A DNA stretch of 64,000 nucleotides from Bifidobacterium sp. ESL0732 (lineage in GTDB: Bacteria > Actinomycetota > Actinomycetes > Actinomycetales > Bifidobacteriaceae), in assembly GCF_029395535.1 (NCBI RefSeq), contig NZ_CP113920.1, positions 1,550,001 through 1,614,000 on the forward strand. The letters run 5' to 3'. Below are positions 48,709 through 57,319 of this stretch, piece after piece. The notes beneath the pieces are model-generated. The model was not told the DNA's origin. It worked only from the letters and a program-made list of their open reading frames with translations, and made no database searches. The translations under genes and the position numbers were made by a program. The first letter of the stretch is position 1, and the number at the start of each line of letters is the position of its first letter.

Positions 48709-51330
48709 TTATGGATCATCCACCGCCTTTCCCGTCGTCGGATCAGCGAATGAAGGGTCTTCTGACGCCATTCGTCGGCTTACGTATGCGTAGATTCCAG
48801 CGCCAAGAGTCAACAGCAGCAATATCAGCCCAGTAATTATCCACGGCAGATTGCTGTGGTCGCCGGTGAACGGCAACGCCTTCGCCGGTGGAATGAGGTT
48901 CAGCGGCACTGCGATAATCGCGGTTTCGTTGGTTTGCGAGTCGACCGCGTAAATGTGGATGTCGCCGGAAGAGAGCCCATTGGGCACTGCAACCGACCAA
49001 TGACCGCTCGCATCGGTGGTGACCGGGGTGGCGGTCGAGCCGTCGGGCCAAGTGACGTGTACCGTCACGTTCCCCTCCGGGTCGGCGTCCGCACCGAAAT
49101 TGTGATAGGTCTTGTTGATCGTACCGGATAGATTGCCACCGCTGACCGCCGTGTCATCGAGCCTGGGCGAGGTCATGTCAAGGGTGACCACCGTGCGGTC
49201 AATCGACGAGGAAGTCTCGTTTGTACCAGCCGCATCGCTCAGATATGCCTGGAACACATACGTATCGAGCTTGGTATGCTGCCCGTAGAAGAAGCTCGGC
49301 TCGACCTCACATGTCCAGTTCTGCTGGCCAGCTGAAAGATTGGTCAGGGTGCACAGCAACTTGTCCGAGGTGGGATGCGAATTGCCGACATTCGACTCCG
49401 CCGCCACACGGGTCGCATAGACCTTAAGCGTCATTCCGGCGGCGGGCGTATTGACTGTGCCGTGGACCTTGACCTTCGAACCCGTAGGCAACAAACCGTT
49501 CGCAGTCGTCTTGGTGTGCGGCACTTCGGTCAGATTCGGCAGCACCACCGGCGGCGGCACGAATTGCAAGGTACGGATGTTGGAGAATCCGGAAGTCAGG
49601 TCGTAACCGCTGGTTGTCTCGGCCTGCCAAGCATGATAGCGCACCGAGCCATTCGTCACCGTGTTGTCGTTATCTGCAATGGACCAGCGCCCGTCCGAAC
49701 CGACCGTCGCCTCACCTATATATCGTCCGCGCGTATCGGGGTCGTCAGGAGCGGTGCCGACAATCGGTTTGCTCGGGTCTTCAGCGTAGAGCCGCACCAC
49801 ATGGCCGGGAATGCCCGTACCCTCAATGGTCGGATGCTGGGTCTGCAACCAGCTGCCCTCGGCGGGTGTGGTGATTACGGGAGGCGTAACAACAGGCAGA
49901 CTGTATTTGTAGTAGGCCGTGTCGATGTCCCAGCCTTTGGCGACCAGCGCGTCGGCTTCGCTCTGCGACATTCCGGCGGTGACCCCGTTGGGCTGTCCGT
50001 CAAGCGGGTTGTATGCATCGCGCATGTTGGGCGCCACGCAGTTGGCGGTGGAGCCTGAAGCAGTGGTAGTGATGGGCCAAGTCACCAGTTTGAAATACCC
50101 GTCCAGCTCGGGCTGGTCATCCTTTGCCTTTTTGAAATCAATGGTGCCATCAAGATTCTGCGCCGGTGCCATGTTGCTGCCCGACCTCGCCCGAATATCA
50201 TGATTATCGAGAGTAATACGATTGAACGCTGAGTTGGACGTGGAGCCACTGGCAGGGGAAGTGCCCCGTGGAGTCTGCCCATCGACACGTTGCGCGGTGG
50301 GCGTCAGATCGTTGACCGGCACCCACTTCTGGCCACCGCTCAGGCCAAGCCACTGGAAATAGAACGACGTGTTGCGCGAGCAGGTGTTGGTCACGCCCGA
50401 GTCGTACCAAGGATTGTACCAATAGACGAAGAAGGAGTTCGGTGGAGCGGTACCGGCACTAATGGGCGTGCCACTGACGACGTTGATGCCCACGTCGGTC
50501 ATCAAGCCCCAATTGGCCTGATTGCCGCTCCACAATAGAGGGTTATCGTCCCAGCCCACAAACGCGCGTGGACCGTTGCAATCCGCACCTGCTCCGGTTC
50601 CGCTGCACTCCCTGGAGTATAGTTTGGCCGGATAAGCGGCGGTAAGATTGGTCCAGGTGCTGCCTTCGGCACGATTCGGCGGAATCGTCCAGTTGTTGTC
50701 GTTGACGTTGCCGGTCTGCGCATAAACATATTGCGGTGTGGTGACACCACCTATCGCCGTCCGGTCAACGCTATTGGTATAGCTTAGGTCCGCCTCGACG
50801 GAGATTGTCAGGTAATCGTAGACACCTGAATTCACGATGCTGTGAATAGTGTAGCGTTCATCCCTGTTCTGCGCCCATTTCAACGCTCCTGCAGCCCCTG
50901 CAAGGCCACTGCCGAGAGTGTTGATATAAGTGAGCGTGGTCAACCCACCAGTGGCGCTCGCATCGTTTTGAAAAAGAAGTTTGAGTCCGCAGCTGCGCCC
51001 TGTGGAGGGGAAGCCGGTCTGGCATTGCGTGGGATCGTTTGCCCTGACCTGGCCGCGGGCGACGCGCAACACAAAGTCCATGCGCAGCTCATCCTGATCG
51101 GTGTCGATGTGGGTGTTCAAAGCCAGCATCTTGAAGAGCTTGGGTTTGTAGTCTATCGGCTCATTGGCTTGGACAGAAACTTCATTAGCTTGAGCCACAC
51201 CGACCGGTGACGAAATCGGCGAAGAGGTCGATGGCGGCACAATTGCCAATGACACTAGCGCGAAACATATCGCGAGCAGCGAGCAAACCACCGCCCGCCA
51301 CCACTGTTTCCGAACCCTGCCACTGGTCAT
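48709..51330 (-). CDS. LPxTG-anchored large surface/pilus ancillary protein
   Basis: An 873-residue protein with a Sec signal (WWRAVVCSLLAICFALVSLAIV), a large N-terminal region rich in aromatic residues, Gly and Thr, then Ig-like repeats (TPPVITTPAEGSWLQTQHPTIEGTGIPGHVVRLYAED; LPNLTEVPHTKTTANGLLPTGSKVKVHGTVN; SRIDRTV-type strands) and a sorting signal LPFTG near residue 832, with a membrane helix and short charged tail. Size and position fit the pilus tip or ancillary adhesin. I start at ATG 51330; an upstream in-frame start at 51396 would bury the signal peptide. It may be transcribed from the promoter region at 51397-51536. Confidence 0.8.
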   Translation of the reverse strand: MTSGRVRKQWWRAVVCSLLAICFALVSLAIVPPSTSSPISSPVGVAQANEVSVQANEPIDYKPKLFKMLALNTHIDTDQDELRMDFVLRVARGQVRANDPTQCQTGFPSTGRSCGLKLLFQNDASATGGLTTLTYINTLGSGLAGAAGALKWAQNRDERYTIHSIVNSGVYDYLTISVEADLSYTNSVDRTAIGGVTTPQYVYAQTGNVNDNNWTIPPNRAEGSTWTNLTAAYPAKLYSRECSGTGAGADCNGPRAFVGWDDNPLLWSGNQANWGLMTDVGINVVSGTPISAGTAPPNSFFVYWYNPWYDSGVTNTCSRNTSFYFQWLGLSGGQKWVPVNDLTPTAQRVDGQTPRGTSPASGSTSNSAFNRITLDNHDIRARSGSNMAPAQNLDGTIDFKKAKDDQPELDGYFKLVTWPITTTASGSTANCVAPNMRDAYNPLDGQPNGVTAGMSQSEADALVAKGWDIDTAYYKYSLPVVTPPVITTPAEGSWLQTQHPTIEGTGIPGHVVRLYAEDPSKPIVGTAPDDPDTRGRYIGEATVGSDGRWSIADNDNTVTNGSVRYHAWQAETTSGYDLTSGFSNIRTLQFVPPPVVLPNLTEVPHTKTTANGLLPTGSKVKVHGTVNTPAAGMTLKVYATRVAAESNVGNSHPTSDKLLCTLTNLSAGQQNWTCEVEPSFFYGQHTKLDTYVFQAYLSDAAGTNETSSSIDRTVVTLDMTSPRLDDTAVSGGNLSGTINKTYHNFGADADPEGNVTVHVTWPDGSTATPVTTDASGHWSVAVPNGLSSGDIHIYAVDSQTNETAIIAVPLNLIPPAKALPFTGDHSNLPWIITGLILLLLTLGAGIYAYVSRRMASEDPSFADPTTGKAVDDP

Positions 51331-51450
51331 ATGCTCTTGCCTTGCCTTGATGGATGCCACTATGCAAACCACGCACAGGTATGAATTACACTTCACATAT
51401 TAGTGCGGTAATGCGTGGATAATCCAACTCAAGCCGCCCATTAACGCTAG

Positions 51451-51483
51451 ACGAACATCCGTTTTCGTCTAACGAAAATCCGT
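51451..51483 (-). promoter_or_regulatory. Direct and inverted repeats upstream of the large pilus gene
   Basis: ACGAACATCCGT (51451-51462) and ACGAAAATCCGT (51472-51483) are direct repeats 21 bp apart, two helical turns. They overlap the inverted repeat TTTTCGT-CTA-ACGAAAA (51462-51478). The spacing is typical of an activator that binds tandem sites. They lie ~120 bp upstream of the start codon. Confidence 0.5.
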
Positions 51484-51536
51484 GTACCAACACTGCATAA
51501 TGCCGTTCGAGCTACTCCCGCTAAGGTTTGACGACC

Positions 51537-52652
51537 CTAAAACCATCCTTTTGCATGACGAATCGGCCAATGGCGACGATGCTTCATTAGAATAAAGATT
51601 ATTCCAACGGCGATAATCGTCAACGCCGTGATCGTCCCCCACAACAAACCGTCACCCACGGAATCCTCAGGGTAAGGAATGTCTTTGGGAATCGGGCGAC
51701 GCTCCGCCGTCAGTACCAGACGATGTGTGTTGACCCCATAAGGCGTGCAGGTCATCAACGTCACCAGATCCTTGCCTTGCTGCACCTTGTAAAGATGGAC
51801 ATCGTCCGGGGAGACGACGTGAATGGCCGTGACCCGGTAGCCCATGGTGCGACCCAAGGTATCGATGTAGATGACATCGCCTTGCCGGAGCTGGTCCAGC
51901 CGGGTGAACAACGTTTCGTAGGGACGGCCTCGATGTCCGGTTAGCACGCTGTTGGTCGACTTCCCGCCGACTGGCAGACTGGTGCCGTAAAGATGGCCCA
52001 CGCCCTTGTCGAGCACCTCATCGGAAGTGCCATGGTAGATCGGCAGTTTCAGGGAGATCTTGGGGATATGGATGACTCCCATCACCCCGCCGCCACCGTT
52101 TAAGAGCCCTTGATAGGTCGTGTCCTTTTGCGAGGACGTCAAGGCTTTTCTGCCGCCGTTGGAGTTCTTGACCGACGAGGCGAACGGATCGCTGAACTCT
52201 CCCAATGAATGTTGCGTACTCGAGGCTATGGATGCGTTGTATCGCTGTGCGGCCTGGTATTCCCCAACCACTTTGCCTTGCGGCCACTTGCGAACACGGT
52301 TCATGGCAGCGACGGCTTCGGCCTCCTGTCGTCGCGCATTGACATATTGATTCGCCGGCAACCAGAGCGCCAAGGCGACAGCGGCCACTACAAAAAGCGC
52401 GGCCACGGCCTTCATGGAGTTGATTATCCTGCGTTTTTTGCGGATAACCGCAGCATGGTTCAATCCTTCGTGAATGGCTGCAAGGAACGGCTTGTAGAAG
52501 TTTTCGCCATGCGTGTCATCGGTACGCGCGGCACCGTTGCTCAACCGAGCTGAAACACGTTCCGGCAGCGTCAGCCGACCGTTCCGAGACCCCTGCGTCT
52601 GTGCAACGGTTCGGCGGTCTTGCCTGGGCCCGCGTGCTCCATCATCGTTCAT
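51537..52652 (-). CDS. Class C (pilin) sortase
   Basis: A transpeptidase that cleaves LPxTG signals and joins pilin subunits, 371 residues. It has an N-terminal membrane helix (AVAALFVVAAVALALWLPA), the sortase core (GVIHIPKISLKLPIYHGTSDEVLDKGVGHLYGTSLP), the catalytic His in SVLTGHRGRPYETLF, the Cys in LVTLMTCTPYGVNTHRLVLTAER and Arg in the same block, and a C-terminal helix (TALTIIAVGIIFILM), all features of class C. The start is unsure: ATG 52652 (AAGAG upstream) or ATG 52694. It is encoded before its two LPxTG substrates on the same strand. Confidence 0.9.
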   Translation of the reverse strand: MNDDGARGPRQDRRTVAQTQGSRNGRLTLPERVSARLSNGAARTDDTHGENFYKPFLAAIHEGLNHAAVIRKKRRIINSMKAVAALFVVAAVALALWLPANQYVNARRQEAEAVAAMNRVRKWPQGKVVGEYQAAQRYNASIASSTQHSLGEFSDPFASSVKNSNGGRKALTSSQKDTTYQGLLNGGGGVMGVIHIPKISLKLPIYHGTSDEVLDKGVGHLYGTSLPVGGKSTNSVLTGHRGRPYETLFTRLDQLRQGDVIYIDTLGRTMGYRVTAIHVVSPDDVHLYKVQQGKDLVTLMTCTPYGVNTHRLVLTAERRPIPKDIPYPEDSVGDGLLWGTITALTIIAVGIIFILMKHRRHWPIRHAKGWF

Positions 52653-52710
52653 ATCTCTTACGCTACACGTTTTAAAGGCACCAAGTCGATTCATGGTGCC
52701 CTAATACGCG

Positions 52711-52736
52711 AAAAGCCCCCGCGATTGCGGAGGCTT
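52711..52736 (-). terminator. Terminator of the infC-rpmI-rplT operon
   Basis: On the minus strand AAGCCTCCGC and GCGGGGGCTT form a stem with loop AATC, followed by TTCGCG. It lies 27 bp past the rplT stop and separates the ribosomal genes from the sortase. Confidence 0.82.
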
Positions 52737-52762
52737 GACATATTTTATTTTAAAGCAGATGC

Positions 52763-53146
52763 TCAGGCGGCCACCGGGGCGTTCACGTCCTTGGGCAGCG
52801 CGGCCTTCGCCTGATCGACGATGGTCTTGAAAGTGTCCGGATCGGAAACGGCAAGCTCAGCAAGCGCGCGGCGGTCGAGTTCGATGCCCGCGAGCTTCAG
52901 GCCCTGCATGAAGCGGTTGTAAGTGATGCCCTGAGCACGGACGGCAGCGTTGATACGCTGGATCCACAGCTTGCGGAAGTCACCCTTACGCGCCTTGCGG
53001 TCGCGGAAGTTATAGTTAAATGAATGGAGCAGCTGCTCTTTCGCACGACGATACAAACGGGAGCGCTGGCCACGATAGCCCGAAGCCCTCTTGAGAACGA
53101 CGCGACGCTTCTTATGAGCGTTCACTGCGCGCTTGACACGTGCCAT
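52763..53146 (-). CDS. rplT: 50S ribosomal protein L20
   Basis: A 127-residue early-assembly 23S rRNA-binding protein. [42 protein letters not shown] is the diagnostic basic N-terminus, and [43 protein letters not shown] the globular part. It follows rpmI by 54 bp in the conserved infC-rpmI-rplT order. The ATG at 53146 follows TAGAGGAAAC. In Firmicutes L20 represses this operon through an mRNA mimic; no clear copy of that structure was recognised here. Confidence 0.98.
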   Translation of the reverse strand: MARVKRAVNAHKKRRVVLKRASGYRGQRSRLYRRAKEQLLHSFNYNFRDRKARKGDFRKLWIQRINAAVRAQGITYNRFMQGLKLAGIELDRRALAELAVSDPDTFKTIVDQAKAALPKDVNAPVAA

Positions 53147-53200
53147 ATTGTTTCCTCTAGCTTTCTATAAACCTATATACCCTTGTAAACCAAGCCGATT

Positions 53201-53395
53201 TCAGCGGCCGAGCAGCTTTCGCATGTTCTTGCTCTGCGACGTGGCCAGCACCTGGTCGCGGGAGAGGTTGCGGCGCTTGCGAGCGGACTTGTGCTCAAGG
53301 TTGTGGCGCATCGAGGTGCCAGCCTGCATGAGCTTGCCCGTACCGGTGACGCGGACGCGCTTTTTCGCGGCGGAATTGGTTTTCATCTTCGGCAT
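53201..53395 (-). CDS. rpmI: 50S ribosomal protein L35
   Basis: A 64-residue protein, [64 protein letters not shown], the complete L35 fold (split here only by description). The start is ATG 53395 with AGGAGG 7 nt upstream. It lies between infC and rplT. Confidence 0.98.
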   Translation of the reverse strand: MPKMKTNSAAKKRVRVTGTGKLMQAGTSMRHNLEHKSARKRRNLSRDQVLATSQSKNMRKLLGR

Positions 53396-53486
53396 TGCTG
53401 CCCTCCTATTTTCTTTCGGATATCGAATCATTCTTCGATGCCCTGTGCCCGCCGACGTTGCCATCGGCCGGCACAAAAATTTCCTC

Positions 53487-54395
53487 TTACTTCTTGCTTG
53501 CCCTTGGCGCCGGCTTGGCCGGTTTTGCGGGCTTGGCAGGTTTCGCCGCAGCGGCTGGTTTCGGCTTGTCGGCAGGCTTTGCAGCATCTGCGGCGGGCTT
53601 AGCCGATTTTTGAGGCTTCTCCGACTTGGCGGGTGCTTCGGCCTTGCTAGCCTTGGACGTTGCCTTGGTAGAAGACTTGGCCGTTGCCTTCGGCTCGGCA
53701 GCCTTCGCAGGCTTTGCGGAAGCGGACGATTCGGCTACCTTGATTTCATTGGCAGCTTCCTTCGTCTCGCCGGCTTCCTGTGCCTTTTCCTTCTCCTTTG
53801 CCGCAAGCCTTGCCTTCTGGCGGGCCTGGCGGTCGGCACGGGTGTCGGCGCCACGACGTCGCTGCTCGGACTTGGCGTGAATCTTCTTGCCCTTGGGAGC
53901 CAACGTCATGAAGATGTTGCGTCCCTCGTGCTTCGGGTAGAACTCGATGGTGCCATACTCGGAGACCTCATCGGCCAGACGTTGCAAGAGCTCCACGCCA
54001 CCAATCGGACGTGACTGTTCACGGCCGCGCAGCATGATGGTGACCTTGACCTTATCGCCGCCCTGAAGGAAGCGAATCACATGACCTTTTTTGGTCTCGA
54101 AGTCATGCTCGTCAATCTTCAGACGGAAACGGATTTCCTTGATCTCGGCCGCACTCTGATTACGACGTGCTTCACGCTGCTTGATCTTCTCGTTGTACTT
54201 GTACTTGCCATAGTCGATGAGCTTGGCCACCGGAGGATCTGCATTCGGCGCCACTTCAACCAAATCGAGATTTGCTTCCTTGGCCAGATTCAATGCGACC
54301 GAGGTCGCGATGACCCCGACCTGCTCGCTGTTCGGGCCGATCAGGCGTACCTTGGAAACGCGTATCTCGTCGTTAATGCGTGGTTCTGCGCTGAT
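53487..54395 (-). CDS. infC: Translation initiation factor IF-3 with a long Ala/Lys/Pro tail
   Basis: IF-3 discriminates initiator tRNA and start codons on the 30S subunit. The protein has the N-domain ([28 protein letters not shown]), the linker [25 protein letters not shown] and the C-domain ([36 protein letters not shown]). A normal IF-3 ends near residue 175-180; this one continues for roughly 110 more residues of Ala/Lys/Pro/Glu-rich sequence. No ATG fits: the best start is the second ATC of ATC-ATC at 54395, 6 nt after GGAG, giving 302 residues and matching the rare AUU/AUC starts by which IF-3 controls itself. A GTG at 54458 is the alternative. Confidence 0.88.
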   Translation of the reverse strand: MSAEPRINDEIRVSKVRLIGPNSEQVGVIATSVALNLAKEANLDLVEVAPNADPPVAKLIDYGKYKYNEKIKQREARRNQSAAEIKEIRFRLKIDEHDFETKKGHVIRFLQGGDKVKVTIMLRGREQSRPIGGVELLQRLADEVSEYGTIEFYPKHEGRNIFMTLAPKGKKIHAKSEQRRRGADTRADRQARQKARLAAKEKEKAQEAGETKEAANEIKVAESSASAKPAKAAEPKATAKSSTKATSKASKAEAPAKSEKPQKSAKPAADAAKPADKPKPAAAAKPAKPAKPAKPAPRASKK

Positions 54396-54780
54396 GATGA
54401 ACTCCAATCCTTGCTGCTGTTGGATGCACCGTCTATGAAAACGCAAATGCCGAATCACTTCGACAATAGACGCAGCAAAGATTCAAAACACAGGTATCGA
54501 ATCCAATCGACACGCAGAAAGTCACGGTAAATACCGCACTTTCGATTCCCCGCAAACGTAGGAAATGCTTTGAACCCGAAGCTACGAAAAGCTTCCAGGT
54601 GGGGCGCACCCACTTTCTTGATTTCTCAAGCCAACAAATAATTATACTACACGCTACGACAACAGAGCCGTGTCCGAAAATGCAAGTGAAACGCCGTGAT
54701 GCGTGATAGTTGTCGTCCCCAAACGTTTCTAATCAAGAATCCCGCGTCGTCGAGTCTTCACAGCTGGGTTAGCAAAGAAC
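54396..54780 (-). promoter_or_regulatory. infC promoter and leader (385-bp non-coding region)
   Basis: A -10 box TATAAT lies at 54646-54641 on the minus strand, giving a ~240-nt leader. In the leader GTGGG-TGCGC-CCCAC and GAAGCT-TTTCGT-AGCTTC form two consecutive hairpins (about 54613-54575). A role in autoregulation by IF-3 or L20 is possible but inferred. Beyond the promoter (54650-54780) nothing else is evident. Confidence 0.55.
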
Positions 54781-55305
54781 TCACTGACGGGTATCGAAAT
54801 TTGCGTATTCCAGCTCTTTCGAGGCACCGTCGTCTTCAATCTGCACCTTGCCGGTGGGATGGAAACCGATATGGCGGTAAAAGCCCTGTGCCTTGTCGTT
54901 GGATTCCTGTACCCACAGCACCACACGCTTGGTTGGCAACGCATCGAACACTGCCTGCGCCAGCTTGCGCCCGATACCCAGACCATGGCAACGGTTGAGC
55001 ACATAGATTGCTGCTAGCTCCGCGCAATTGGGATAATCGCTGGGTTTACGAGCAGGATTGGCGGATTCAGCATAACCGACCACCTCATCGTCCACCAGCG
55101 CCACGAACACATTCGCCGGGTCGTGACGTTTCGTGACTTCAAGCGCGAATTCCGGCGTGATCTTGTCAACCAGCCACTGCGGCAGCTTGCCCTGATAGGT
55201 CTCATGCCAGGTCTGCGAGTGCACCTTCGCCTTGGCCTCGAAATCGGCTGGCATGATATGCCGCACGACGACGGAATGCTCACAATGCTCACTTGTAGTC
55301 GGCAT
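54781..55305 (-). CDS. GNAT-family N-acetyltransferase
   Basis: A 174-residue acetyltransferase with the GNAT core: VVVRHIMPADFEAKAKVHSQTWHETYQGKLP, VFVALVDDEVVGYAES, the acetyl-CoA loop in LAAIYVLNRCHGLGIGRKLAQAVFDALP (motif A, RCHGLGIGRKL) and VVLWVQESNDKAQGFYRHIGFHPTGKVQIED. The ATG at 55305 follows AAGGAAGGG. It is 101 bp downstream of the VOC gene on the same strand and could be co-transcribed with it. The substrate is unknown. Confidence 0.87.
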   Translation of the reverse strand: MPTTSEHCEHSVVVRHIMPADFEAKAKVHSQTWHETYQGKLPQWLVDKITPEFALEVTKRHDPANVFVALVDDEVVGYAESANPARKPSDYPNCAELAAIYVLNRCHGLGIGRKLAQAVFDALPTKRVVLWVQESNDKAQGFYRHIGFHPTGKVQIEDDGASKELEYANFDTRQ

Positions 55306-55406
55306 AATCGTTCCCTTCCTTGGAAAGTCATGTCCCGTCAATCAACGTCTAAGAACGACGGGGACGGATGCGCCTGCCTCACATCATCGTGAAGCGGGCT
55401 TCGGTC

Positions 55407-55775
55407 CTACTTGTTGATTACTGCTTCAATATTGTTGCCATCAGGATCATGGACAAAGGCCGCATAATAGCTCGGGCCGTAATTCGGACGAGGACCTGGA
55501 GCACCGTTGTCACTGCCACCGGCCTTGAGACCAGCGTCATAAAACGCTCTCACTTCATCTTCACTTTGCGCCACGAACGCGAGGTGAATCGGCGACGGAG
55601 TCGTGCCCTCCTTTGCGGCTTCGATCCAGACGCTGTCGTTATCCGTGCCGTCCGAGAACATCACAGCTCCGGGAAACTCGGCACCTTGAACGTAACCGAG
55701 AGGCGCCAACGCCGCCTGATAGAAAGCCTTTTCGGCATCAAAATTAAGCGTGTACACACCAATATGGTTGATCAT
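55407..55775 (-). CDS. VOC (glyoxalase/bleomycin-resistance fold) protein
   Basis: A 122-residue single-domain VOC protein, MINHIGVYTLNFDAEKAFYQAALAPLGYV at the start, VWIEAAKEGTTPSPIHLAFVAQSEDEVRAFYDAGLKAGG in the middle and the conserved end GPNYGPSYYAAFVHDPDGNNIEAV. The His near the N-terminus, HLAF and the terminal Glu could hold a metal. Proteins of this type (VOC/YycE-like) are usually of unknown function. The ATG at 55775 follows AAGGAAAG. It is divergent from thiN across a region with a duplicated element. Confidence 0.85.
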   Translation of the reverse strand: MINHIGVYTLNFDAEKAFYQAALAPLGYVQGAEFPGAVMFSDGTDNDSVWIEAAKEGTTPSPIHLAFVAQSEDEVRAFYDAGLKAGGSDNGAPGPRPNYGPSYYAAFVHDPDGNNIEAVINK

Positions 55776-55803
55776 GATTCTTTCCTTCTGTTGAGGTAGA
55801 CTC

Positions 55804-55952
55804 ACATTTTTCAAGTCCCCAAAATGCGAGCCAAAAACGAACGTTGCTCACAGCATAATAGCATCATTGCAACTGTTTCGAGACATTTTCAAAATCGTCA
55901 ATGTTAGTTAGGCCGGCATTTTCAACGTCCCTGCAAAATGTAAGCCAACAAC
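55804..55952. repeat. Duplicated ~35-bp element between the VOC gene and thiN
   Basis: CAAAATGCGAGCCAAAAAC (55820-55838) and CAAAATGTAAGCCAACAAC (55934-55952) are direct repeats, each preceded by a related CATTTTTCAAGTCCC or GCATTTTCAACGTCCC. The spacing is 114 bp. One copy lies near each divergent gene, so the pair may be operators or duplicated promoters. Confidence 0.6.
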
Positions 55953-55957
55953 ACATG

Positions 55958-55963
55958 TAAAAT
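55958..55963 (+). promoter_or_regulatory. thiN: -10 box of a probable leaderless thiN transcript
   Basis: TAAAAT preceded by TG ends 7 bp before the thiN ATG at 55970, so transcription would start on or next to the start codon. There is no Shine-Dalgarno. No good -35 hexamer was found, which limits confidence. Confidence 0.5.
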
Positions 55964-55969
55964 TTATAT

Positions 55970-56719
55970 ATGACCCTTTCTCGTCCATGTTTCATTTTCG
56001 CCGCCGGAACCTACTACGGCAATGAGCCATCCACCAGCCAACTTCCGGATGACGCCTTTATCATCGCGGCCGATGGCGGTCTTGATCGCACCCGGGATTT
56101 GGGGATCAGGCCCGACTTGGTGATCGGCGATTTCGATTCCGCAAAGGCAGAAATTCCGCGGGATGTCGAAACCATCGCGTTGCCACCGGAACACGACGAT
56201 CCGGACATGCTTTCGGCACTGAAAACCGGATGGTCGCGTGGATACAGAGACTTCCACATTTATGGCGGATTGGGCGGACGAATCGATCACACAGTCGCCA
56301 ATATCCAGATGCTCGCATTGCTGGCGCACAACGGCGGCGTCGGGCTGTTATACGGCGAGCACAGCGTGGTCACCGCGATTTGCAACGGCTCGTTATCGTT
56401 TGTGTCGGATGTTTTAGAAGACAATGCCACCAATCGCATGGTTTCGGTTTTTTCGCATGCCGACACCTCGCGCGGAATAAACGAAACGGGACTTAAATAC
56501 GAACTCAAAGACGGAATCATGCACAGTGACACCGTTCTTGGAGTCAGCAACGAATTCCTTGCTGGTCATCCAGCCTCAATCAGCGTGTCGGACGGCACCC
56601 TTATCGTCACTTTTCCCCTTGAGGCGACGTTGCCTACGTTCAAGACCAGTGTCAAAGCCCCGGAAACACTGGGGCCGTTGTCTTCGCATGTCTCGGCGCT
56701 GCTCAATAAGTCGCGTTGA
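55970..56719 (+). CDS. thiN: Thiamine diphosphokinase
   Basis: Transfers pyrophosphate from ATP to thiamine to make the cofactor TPP. The 249-residue protein has FIIAADGGLDRTRDLGIRPDLVIGDFDSA (the ATP- and Mg-binding GGxD / DFDS block), LPPEHDDPDMLSALKTG and FHIYGGLGGRIDHTVANIQML, matching thiamine pyrophosphokinase N-terminal domains; the C-terminal beta domain (VVTAICNGSLSFVS to TLIVTFP) completes it. The start ATG 55970 appears leaderless. It is consistent with salvage of imported thiamine. Confidence 0.9.
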   Translation: MTLSRPCFIFAAGTYYGNEPSTSQLPDDAFIIAADGGLDRTRDLGIRPDLVIGDFDSAKAEIPRDVETIALPPEHDDPDMLSALKTGWSRGYRDFHIYGGLGGRIDHTVANIQMLALLAHNGGVGLLYGEHSVVTAICNGSLSFVSDVLEDNATNRMVSVFSHADTSRGINETGLKYELKDGIMHSDTVLGVSNEFLAGHPASISVSDGTLIVTFPLEATLPTFKTSVKAPETLGPLSSHVSALLNKSR

Positions 56720-56821
56720 AACAGACATTTTTGTCTGATAGCACACGATTGGATTATTTCTCGTATTTCATACTTCAATAGGGCCTAGTATCAAAGCAAC
56801 AACGTAATGAAAGGATCCGTC

Positions 56822-57250
56822 ATGACCAGCGCAAACTCCACTACTTTGAAACCCGACCCTGCCCAACAGGACGGCAAAGTGCTCTTCGTGTGCTACAACC
56901 ATTGCTCCACCTGTGCCAAAGCACGCAAATGGCTAGGCGAGAATAACATCGATTTCACCGAACGCGACATCAAAGGCGACAACCCCACCGCCGCCGAACT
57001 CAAGCGCTGGTGGAAGGCGAGCGGTCTGCCTTTGAAGCGTTTCTTCAACACCTCGGGCATGCCCTATCGCGAAATGAAACTCAAGACCAAACTGCCGGAA
57101 ATGAGCGAAGACGAGCAGCTGAAACTCCTTGCAACCAATGGTATGCTGGTCAAGCGCCCAATAGTTGTGAACGCTAACACAATTTTGGTCGGTTTTGATC
57201 CCGAAACATGGAAAAACACCTTTTCTAGTAGAGGAGACAAGTTAAAATAA
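56822..57250 (+). CDS. Spx/MgsR/ArsC-family thioredoxin-fold protein
   Basis: A 142-residue ArsC-fold protein. CYNHCSTCAKARKWLGENNIDFTERDIK has a CxxC (CSTC) as in Spx and YffB, followed by LKRWWKASGLPLKRFFNTSG and MLVKRPIVVN (the RPI motif). In Bacillus, Spx and MgsR are redox-responsive RNA polymerase partners, while YffB/ArsC relatives have other thiol roles; sequence alone does not decide. The ATG at 56822 follows GAAAGGA. It lies 69 bp before gap with no terminator between, so both may share a transcript. Confidence 0.82.
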   Translation: MTSANSTTLKPDPAQQDGKVLFVCYNHCSTCAKARKWLGENNIDFTERDIKGDNPTAAELKRWWKASGLPLKRFFNTSGMPYREMKLKTKLPEMSEDEQLKLLATNGMLVKRPIVVNANTILVGFDPETWKNTFSSRGDKLK

Positions 57251-57319
57251 CAATTGTTGGTAAATTACAGCAAAGGGCGCGAGCCCGCGTTCCCAAGCTG
57301 TTCCTTTAGGGAGAATTAC

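Noticed and set aside
55820..55970. TPP riboswitch upstream of thiN
   Set aside because: The conserved CUGAGA and ACCUGAUC-type segments are missing and the probable transcript has no leader.
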